From a virus, in IMG/VR virus record IMGVR_UViG_3300009130_000155, positions 1 to 22,287 of that record: a stretch of DNA of 22,287 nt; one strand, 5' to 3'. Of this stretch, positions 6,736 to 13,300 are shown piece by piece. Numbering within the stretch: position 1 is the first letter of the stretch; every line of letters starts with the position of its first letter. Below the pieces are notes generated by a model, which saw nothing but the letters and a program-made list of their open reading frames with translations, did no database searches and had not been told where the DNA came from. The translations under genes and the position numbers were made by a program.

Positions 6736-8214
6736 ATGAAAATATACGAAACAGAAATCAAAGATGGCTTAGTAGACCAACTGAACAACAATTCAGTTGC
6801 CTATTGCTCCGTAGCTACGGTGGTAGATACCCCCGTAAATCTACTGGATAATCCCTCTTCCTGTTTGCCCGCAGACCTAGAAACTTTAGGAGTTTCCAAG
6901 GCTTCGGATGAAGGCCAAATGGACTTATTCTATCTAAAGTCTATCTTAGTTAGCACTGGGTGGAATAAGAACGATGATGTCTTTGATCCTATTGAAACCT
7001 TTGCGGCCAGAAATACCCCCGAAGATAAACCATTTAACTATATGCACGATGAAAAGGACATAATCGGTCATATAACTGGAAATAGCATTGTAGATTTTGA
7101 GGGTAATGCCATCTCGGAAGAAGGTGTTCCCCCTGAGTTTAACATCCTGACTACCGCTGTCATTTACAAAGAGTGGAGCGATTTAGATCAAAGAGAAAGA
7201 ATACAAAAAATACTGGCCGAAATCGAAGAGGGTAAATGGTTCGTCTCTATGGAGTGCCTTTTCCCCAATTTTGATTATGCTCTAGTAGATAGTGAGGGCA
7301 AGACTAGGGTCGTAAATAGAAATGAAGCCTCTGCATTCCTTACTAAACATTTAAGATCTTATGGCGGAAGCGGACAATACGAAGACTACAAAGTTGGCAG
7401 ACTCTTACGAAACTTATCGTTCTCTGGTAAGGGCTTGGTTTCAAAGCCTGCTAATCCACGTAGCATTATACTGGAAGGAAATAGATTTTTTGATGAATCT
7501 GAGGCACAAATTTTAACTATATCTTCAATTAAGGAGAACTTAATGTCTGATAATCACGAAAAGCAAATCGCGGATTTGCAAGCAAAACTAGAGGAGGCTA
7601 AGGCCGCAAACGATGAACTTACCCAAAAGGTAGTTGCAGAAAAGGTTGCGGAATATGAGTCTTCGATTCAATCTCTGGAAGCTACTATTGCAGAAAACAC
7701 AGAGACTATCAAAACTCTTTCTGAAACAAATGAGTCATTGCTGGCTTCAAATAAGCAGCTTGAGTCAGAGGCGAAAGTCATGAAAGACGAGATGGAAGAA
7801 ATTAGAAAGAACGAGGCTATGATGAAGCGTCAGGCACAGCTTGAAGAAGTTGGATTCGGCGCAGAAGAAGCTGTCGCTACCGTTGAAGATTTTAGCCATC
7901 TTGACGATGAAACTTTCGACAAGCTCGTAGCTACCATGAAAGGTAAGAGCGGTAAAATGCCACCTTGGATGAAAAAAGACGACGAAAAGAAAGAAGAAAA
8001 AGAAAAAGATGCAAAGGCGCAAGAAGAGACCGAGGCACAGGAAGAACTAGATCCTGCGGAGGCTAGCGAGGAAGTCCTTGAGCAAGCCGAAAAGGTTGAG
8101 GAAGTCGCAATTGCGGAAATTAATGAACAAGAAGATCCAGCGGAATCTCTTCGCAGCGTAGCGAGTGAGTGGCTTGGTTCTGTTTTACAAACTTTGCCTA
8201 AACAAGACAAGTAA
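6736..8214 (+). CDS. prohead serine protease with C-terminal scaffold
   Basis: A 492-residue fusion. Residues about 1-250 look like the herpesvirus-assemblin/HK97-type prohead protease: His104 in FNYMHDEKDIIGHI, Ser171 in KWFVSMECLF (67 residues apart, close to the assemblin spacing), a candidate third residue His205 in LTKHL, and the closing motif FSGKGLVSKPANPRS seen in T4 gp21-like proteases. Residues about 270-370 form a long predicted coiled coil (EKQIADLQAKLEEAKAANDE onwards), and residues 400-475 are extremely glutamate-rich, as in capsid scaffolds. Translation starts at 6736 with GGAGG 5 bases before. An in-frame internal start at 7543 would release the scaffold alone (separate entry). 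It lies between portal and capsid genes, the standard place. Confidence 0.85.
   Translation: MKIYETEIKDGLVDQLNNNSVAYCSVATVVDTPVNLLDNPSSCLPADLETLGVSKASDEGQMDLFYLKSILVSTGWNKNDDVFDPIETFAARNTPEDKPFNYMHDEKDIIGHITGNSIVDFEGNAISEEGVPPEFNILTTAVIYKEWSDLDQRERIQKILAEIEEGKWFVSMECLFPNFDYALVDSEGKTRVVNRNEASAFLTKHLRSYGGSGQYEDYKVGRLLRNLSFSGKGLVSKPANPRSIILEGNRFFDESEAQILTISSIKENLMSDNHEKQIADLQAKLEEAKAANDELTQKVVAEKVAEYESSIQSLEATIAENTETIKTLSETNESLLASNKQLESEAKVMKDEMEEIRKNEAMMKRQAQLEEVGFGAEEAVATVEDFSHLDDETFDKLVATMKGKSGKMPPWMKKDDEKKEEKEKDAKAQEETEAQEELDPAEASEEVLEQAEKVEEVAIAEINEQEDPAESLRSVASEWLGSVLQTLPKQDK
7543..8214 (+). CDS. nested scaffold protein from in-frame internal start
   Basis: Within the protease gene, AAGGAG at 7531-7536 is followed 6 bases later by ATG at 7543, in the same frame (codon 270 of the long product). 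The resulting 223-residue protein begins MSDNHEKQIADLQ and holds the coiled coil and acidic tail but none of the protease. This is the same arrangement as phage lambda C/Nu3, where the scaffold is made separately from an internal start in the protease gene and in larger amounts. The ribosome binding site is at least as good as those of the neighbouring genes. The internal start is read directly; its use is inferred. Confidence 0.65.
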   Translation: MSDNHEKQIADLQAKLEEAKAANDELTQKVVAEKVAEYESSIQSLEATIAENTETIKTLSETNESLLASNKQLESEAKVMKDEMEEIRKNEAMMKRQAQLEEVGFGAEEAVATVEDFSHLDDETFDKLVATMKGKSGKMPPWMKKDDEKKEEKEKDAKAQEETEAQEELDPAEASEEVLEQAEKVEEVAIAEINEQEDPAESLRSVASEWLGSVLQTLPKQDK

Positions 8215-8233
8215 TCTATAAAGGAGATTCATA

Positions 8234-8725
8234 ATGGCTCTTAAAACTGATAGAAGTACGCTTCAAACAGACATTTCATTCTTCATGAATGAAGCCGCTA
8301 CGAGGGGCGGTGTTGTGGCTCTTAGCACTGGCGGATCTGGTGCTGCTATGGATCAGGGTTCTGCCTTGGTCACTTATGCCGCAATTCCTTCGGGAAAAGT
8401 TCCAGTTGGTCTTTTGCTTAACGATATGGTCAGTATCGACCTGACTCGTCAGCATTTGAATCAACATAAAGACGAAGTTCAAAAAGGCGGAAAGGTTACT
8501 CTTCTCCAAAAGGGTTATGTTGTAACCAGCAGCTTGGAAGGAACGAGTCCTGCTGCTGGAAACGCAGCTTTCTTGGGGCATAGTGGGAATCTTTCTACTA
8601 CAGACCTTTCAAATGACGATACTGACGCTGATGGTTCAACCAGAGTTGTTGGTAGGTTTTTGAGTGGTGTGGATGAGGACGGCTATGCTAAAGTATTTAT
8701 CGACCTTCCAAACACTAACGTATAA
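8234..8725 (+). CDS. capsid decoration/stabilisation-type protein
   Basis: A 163-residue protein rich in Gly, Ser, Thr and Val, with predicted beta structure and no Cys. It sits 19 bases after the protease/scaffold gene and 23 bases before the major capsid gene, with AAGGAG 7 bases before its ATG. That position, and segments such as VPVGLLLNDMVSIDL and VVGRFLSGVDEDGYAKVFID, fit small head-decoration or head-stabilising proteins coded just upstream of many capsid proteins. I recognise the type rather than a named family. It could instead be a minor head or head-fibre protein. Confidence 0.6.
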   Translation: MALKTDRSTLQTDISFFMNEAATRGGVVALSTGGSGAAMDQGSALVTYAAIPSGKVPVGLLLNDMVSIDLTRQHLNQHKDEVQKGGKVTLLQKGYVVTSSLEGTSPAAGNAAFLGHSGNLSTTDLSNDDTDADGSTRVVGRFLSGVDEDGYAKVFIDLPNTNV

Positions 8726-8748
8726 TAAAAACCAAAGGAGAACATAAC

Positions 8749-9753
8749 ATGTCTATTAAAAAAAGACCTACCGAAGAATTCATCGGTTTGCTTAAAAGGT
8801 CAGGTAGCGCTGATCGCGCCGTGGCTTTAGAAGCCCAAAGAGAAATTGCTAAAGCTCTTGAGACACCGCTCCGAGAGGGCGTTGTGTTTGGAGATGTGGT
8901 AACTTCGATCTATGAGGCTATGCCTCTTGAGCCGGGAGCAAGCCCAGAGTTTCCATTGGATCTCTTGGCACCCGGAACCGAGGGCGACCATATTGCCTAT
9001 ACAAATCCCGGAAACGGACGTATTCCTGAGCGTCACGTTGAAGGTGATTACGTCATGATTAACACTTATGGCATTTCGAGTTCGATTGACTTCTTGCTTA
9101 AATACGCAAGAGAGGCAAACTGGAATGTTGTTGGTCGTGCCATGCAAGTGCTTGAAGCTTCGTTTGTTAAGAAAATTAACGACGATGGTTGGCACACTCT
9201 TTTGGCTTCCGCCGTTGACCGTAACATCTTGGTGTATGATGCCGATGCTGCTGCTGGTCAGTTCACCAAGCGTCTTGTTAGTCTGATGAAGACTGTCATG
9301 CGCAGAAACGGTGGCGGAAACAGTGTTACTGCTCCGGGTAGCCTGAGTGACCTTTACCTGAGTCCAGAGGCCATCGAAGACATTCGTAACTGGGGCGTGG
9401 ATCAGCTTGATGAAGTTTCTCGACGAGAAATCTACACGGCTGCTGATAATGGCGGTCCTCTGACTCGAATCTTTGGTGTGAACCTTCATGACATTTTCGA
9501 GTTTGGTGATGGTCAAGAGTATCAGTCTTACTTCACTAGCGATCTTGGTGGATCTCTTGCTAGTTCTGACGTTGAGCTTGTTATTGGCCTTGACCAAGGC
9601 GCAAATGACAGCTTCGTGATGCCTATCAAGAAGAATGTTGAGATCTTTGAAGATCCGCAACTCCATAGATTTCAGCGTCAAGGTTACTATGGTTGGGCCG
9701 AAGTTGGGTTTGGCGTCCTTGATAACCGTAGAGTGTTGGCTGGCTCCTTCTAG
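8749..9753 (+). CDS. major capsid protein (HK97-fold type)
   Basis: A 334-residue protein placed after the protease, scaffold and decoration-type genes, with a strong AAGGAG site 9 bases before the ATG and a strong terminator right after it. The N-terminal helix region (residues 10-45, charged) could be the arm, and the C-terminal strand ending GWAEVGFGVLDNRRVLAGSF resembles the P-domain end of HK97-fold capsid proteins. By hand count, 14 of its 21 Arg codons are CGN, while the terminase uses CGN in only about 4 of about 42, a sign of selection for high expression. No large N-terminal delta domain is present, which fits the separate scaffold. Assignment is from context and pattern. Confidence 0.85.
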   Translation: MSIKKRPTEEFIGLLKRSGSADRAVALEAQREIAKALETPLREGVVFGDVVTSIYEAMPLEPGASPEFPLDLLAPGTEGDHIAYTNPGNGRIPERHVEGDYVMINTYGISSSIDFLLKYAREANWNVVGRAMQVLEASFVKKINDDGWHTLLASAVDRNILVYDADAAAGQFTKRLVSLMKTVMRRNGGGNSVTAPGSLSDLYLSPEAIEDIRNWGVDQLDEVSRREIYTAADNGGPLTRIFGVNLHDIFEFGDGQEYQSYFTSDLGGSLASSDVELVIGLDQGANDSFVMPIKKNVEIFEDPQLHRFQRQGYYGWAEVGFGVLDNRRVLAGSF

Positions 9754-9775
9754 GGGTAAAAGCCTGACAAAAAAT

Positions 9776-9804
9776 AAAGCCGTTCATTTTTGGGCGGCTT
9801 TTTT
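9776..9804 (+). terminator. rho-independent terminator after major capsid gene
   Basis: AAAGCCG (9776-9782) pairs with CGGCTTT (9795-9801) across a 12-base loop, and the right arm runs into a T tract (9799-9804). It starts 23 bases after the capsid stop codon. It is the only convincing intrinsic terminator in the window and divides the packaging/head block from the adhesin block. Confidence 0.85.
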
Positions 9805-9814
9805 ATTATACCTA

Positions 9815-9830
9815 GTGTATTGTGTATATA
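9815..9830 (+). promoter_or_regulatory. doubled GTGTAT motif, candidate promoter of adhesin block
   Basis: Two GTGTAT copies, 9815-9820 and 9822-9827, lie side by side in AGTGTATTGTGTATATA, immediately after the capsid terminator and ahead of the small gene at 9846. A fresh promoter is expected here because the terminator should stop upstream transcription. The second copy ends 18 bases before the ATG. Confidence 0.5.
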
Positions 9831-9845
9831 TCTTGGGGGTATATT

Positions 9846-10070
9846 ATGTTTTTTGGCTCTACTTCTTTTTCTGAAACTGCATTTTCTGACGATGGTCGCG
9901 TAAGAACAGATCCATACGGCGGGGGTGCTGTCGTTCTATATTTCAATAAAGAAGTTTTAACGTTTCCCCTTAGTATAAATAAACAGATAGATCATTCTTT
10001 AAACATAAACAAGCAGCAGGATCATGATTTAGAGATAAATAAGACAATTAATTTTAATGCAAGGAGATAA
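9846..10070 (+). CDS. small protein with INKQ-type 10-residue repeats
   Basis: A 74-residue protein. The ATG at 9846 is preferred over the one at 9822 because a G-rich ribosome-binding-like stretch (GGGGG) lies 6 bases before it, and the N-terminus then reads FFGSTSFSETAFSDDG, a kind of start seen in small structural proteins of aquatic phages. The C-terminal half holds three roughly 10-residue repeats: LSINKQIDHS, LNINKQQDHD and LEINKTINFN. Alternating polar and hydrophobic residues suggest beta strands, perhaps stacking as a short spike or an assembly tag. Function is unknown. It is the first gene after the capsid terminator. Confidence 0.7.
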   Translation: MFFGSTSFSETAFSDDGRVRTDPYGGGAVVLYFNKEVLTFPLSINKQIDHSLNINKQQDHDLEINKTINFNARR

Positions 10071-10072
10071 AG

Positions 10073-10363
10073 ATGGCGGTATTTTCGGTCAATATTTCTG
10101 ATAATGACGTTGGTAGAGTTATTACTGCTATGTGTGAAAACTATGGATATGAGGCAGAAGTTCCAAATCCCAGTTTCGACGCTTCAATACCGGTGGATGC
10201 GGTTACGAATCCTGAATCTATAGCAAATCCAGAAACCCAATCTCAATTTGCCAATAGAAAAACAAGAGATTTTTTAATGCAGAATACTGTGGCCTATGAG
10301 CTTAAAGTCGGGCGGGAGAGTGTTCAAAAGCCCACGCCACCAGACATTACAGATCCTAATTAG
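10073..10363 (+). CDS. hypothetical structural-region protein, 96 residues
   Basis: Starts 2 bases after the previous stop, with AAGGAG 7 bases before the ATG, inside the end of the upstream gene. The pattern VNISDNDVGRVITAMCENYGYEA, then NPETQSQFANRKTRDFLMQN and VAYELKVGRES, resembles a widespread small phage protein in which a short strand is followed by a helix for regulating an alpha-helical domain; members are often next to capsid or fibre genes, without an assigned role. The last ten residues are proline-rich. No membrane segment or catalytic motif is seen. Confidence 0.65.
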   Translation: MAVFSVNISDNDVGRVITAMCENYGYEAEVPNPSFDASIPVDAVTNPESIANPETQSQFANRKTRDFLMQNTVAYELKVGRESVQKPTPPDITDPN

Positions 10364-10392
10364 TAAAATATTTATAAGCGGAGGATGTCTTT

Positions 10393-13300
10393 ATGGCATT
10401 AAAAATAGGAGACAGGGTTAGAGAAAATACTTCAACTACTGGGGTTAGTGGACTTTCTTTGACTGGCAGTCCCGCTGGATTTCAAAAATTTAGCGATGTA
10501 TTATCTAGCGGTGATATAACTTATTACACGTTGGAAGAAAATGATAAGTGGGAAGTAGGTATCGGTACTTATGGTTCTAATAACCTACTCCGAACTACCA
10601 TTCTTTCTAGCTCGAATAGCGGGAGTAAAATTAGCCTTGGCGGTAGTGGGGTGGTTTTCATAACTTATCCTGCCGATAAAGCCCTATACAAAAATGAAGA
10701 CAGTCAAGCTGTAATTGGTGCCTCTGGTATTATATTCTCGGATAACACAATACTAAAAGCTTCCAAATTAGTTGAGCTTAATGATGTTAGTTTAAGTGGA
10801 ACGCCATCTCAGTCCACCGTTGTCGATCTAAATATTACCAATAAGTCTTTGTCTATTGGGGATATGACGGGGCCAACAAATAGTAACAATGTACTTATAG
10901 GATATGGCGCTGGTAGCGGTATTACTACTGGCAATAATAGTGTTATCATAGGTGCTGAATCATCCACCATAAATAAAACCGGTCAACACAACGTTCATAT
11001 TGGTGCAAAGGCTGGACCCATTATATCGGATGCATCTACTGTCGTATACAGTAGTGTTGCTGTTGGGTATTCTGCCGGTAACAAAATGAGGCACGAATCT
11101 ACTGCTATAGGATATAAGGCTGCTCTGCATTCTTATGAGATAGGTTTTGTATCTATTGGATATCAAGCGGGTTCTGGGGTTGGTAGCTACTCTACTTCCG
11201 TTGGTTATGAGGCTGCCACTTCTTTGAGTGAGGATTATTCTGTTGCTATCGGGTATAGGGCCGGATACAATGGGGGAGGTGAATCGTCTATATGGATCGG
11301 TCAAACTGCTGGACAGTCTTCTACGGGATCGACCAAATCCATAGGTATAGGTAAAAACGCCGGTAAAAGTTCTTCTGGTGATGAGTGTATTTATATAGGT
11401 GAAGGCGCAGGTACTTCTAATTCTACCAACAGTCTTGTCTTTATAGGCAACTCTACTCCCGCGACTAATGGTACTCTAATCAAGGGTGACATGGACGCCA
11501 AAAGAGTTGCTATCGGTGCTGCTGATGTTACGCTTGATGACACCCTCTTTATCGGTGTAGACTCTGCTAATGATGAAGGTATTGTTGTAAAGGGCGCTGT
11601 TTCACAGGCATCGAATTTAACAAGCTGGAAAAATAGTTCTGATGATATTTTGGCTTCGGTTGATAAGAATGGTATAATTGCCGGTCACGGCATTAGCGCC
11701 ACCGGAAACGGTATCCAGATAGCAAGTCTTACCCCGGCATCTACTTCAAATAAGCTGTATAATGTTGCTGGAACTCTTTACTTTAATGGTTCTCAGTTGG
11801 CTAGCGCCGGTGCTAGTGCAGAAGCTTCATATGCATCAGGCCAAGCTATTGCAAATGAAAGCGATATAGTTGCGGTTTCTGGGATTGCGGCATATGCTTC
11901 TGGCGTAGGTGGTGGTGGTGGTGGAGATGTAACGACAGCACAGCTTAATTATGTTTCTGGAGTGGCTACTTATAGTTCCGGCGTTCTTACCGGCGGCACT
12001 CCCACCTTTGACGATATGTATGTTAAAGAATATATTTATCATAATGGGGATACAAATACTTACATAAAACTTAAAACTGACGAGATACTTTTTGCGGCTG
12101 GTGGTAGAACCCTGCTAACATTAGAAGAAGCCTCTAATGATAAAGTTATAATCAATGAAGGCGGTAATGATGTCAACTTTCGGGTTGAAAGTAACAACGA
12201 AGAAAATCTTCTTTTTACAGATGGCGCAAATGACAAAGTGGGTATTGGTACAAGTAGTCCTAGTTATCTTCTTGATGTTGCGGGTATGGCGCAGACTACT
12301 GGCGCTATAGTTGGAAATTCTGGCATAGTTCTTGCGAATAATACACCCTCTGTAACCACCAACACACTTTATAATGATGGAGGAACTTTAAAGTTCAATG
12401 GTTCTACGGTTGGTGGTGGAGATGTGACCACGGCTCAACTTAACTATGTTTCCGGTATAGCTGTATATAGCTCTGGTCAGGCGATATCTAATCAGTCAAA
12501 TATAACAGCCTTGAATACCGCTTCTGGAATTGCTACTTCCTTACTGGCTGTGTCTGGAACTGCTACGTCTTTGATTTCTAGTTCTGGAATAGCAGATTAT
12601 GCAAGTGGTCAAGCTATTGCAAATGAAGGTGATATTGTTGCTGTTTCTGGGATTGCCGCTTACGCTTCTGGTGTTTCTTTGACCGTTAAAGAAGCTGATG
12701 GTAATCCTAACGTTAGTAATGTTAGAACTATAGTTGTCAGCAATGGAACTCTAACAGACGATGGTACGGGTCAGGTAACGATAACCACTGGCGGTGGGGG
12801 TGGTGGCGATGTCACTACTGCGCAGCTTAACTATGTATCCGGTGTTGCTGTTTATAGTTCTGGTCAAGCGATATCTAATCAATCAAATATAACGGCCTTG
12901 AACACCGCTTCCGGTATTGCTACCTCCCTACTTTCTGTATCTGGAACTGCAACCTCTTTAGTGGCTAGTTCAGGGATAGCCACATACGCATCTGGAAATA
13001 CTGCGAATATTACTTTTGGTTCAAATGTAGAAGGGGATATACTTTATCACAACGGCACTAGTTTCACTAGGCTTGCCAAAGGATCAGACGACTATATCCT
13101 AAAAATGAACGGCAACGTCCCTAACTGGGAGGCTGAGTCAGGGGGTGGAGGTGATGTTACTACTGCACAACTTAATTATGTTTCTGGTATTGCTGTTTAT
13201 AGTTCTGGTCAGGCCATAACAAACCAAAGTAATATTACTGCCCTAAATACTGCCTCTGGGATTGCTACTTCCTTGCTGGCTGTTTCTGGTACTGCTACTT

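Noticed and set aside
7765-8022. Antisense frame with a phenylalanine run
   Set aside because: It is the mirror of the Glu/Lys-rich scaffold (GAA and AAG codons read backwards as TTC and CTT); no start signal.
8827-9681. Antisense open frame of 284 codons opposite the capsid gene
   Set aside because: It lies wholly within a well-supported gene on the other strand, has no ribosome site or neighbours, and its composition follows the capsid gene's codon bias.
9635-9874. Plus-strand frame with a hydrophobic end after the capsid gene
   Set aside because: It crosses the capsid 3' end, the terminator and the candidate promoter; its hydrophobic tail is translated from the T-rich terminator and intergenic bases.
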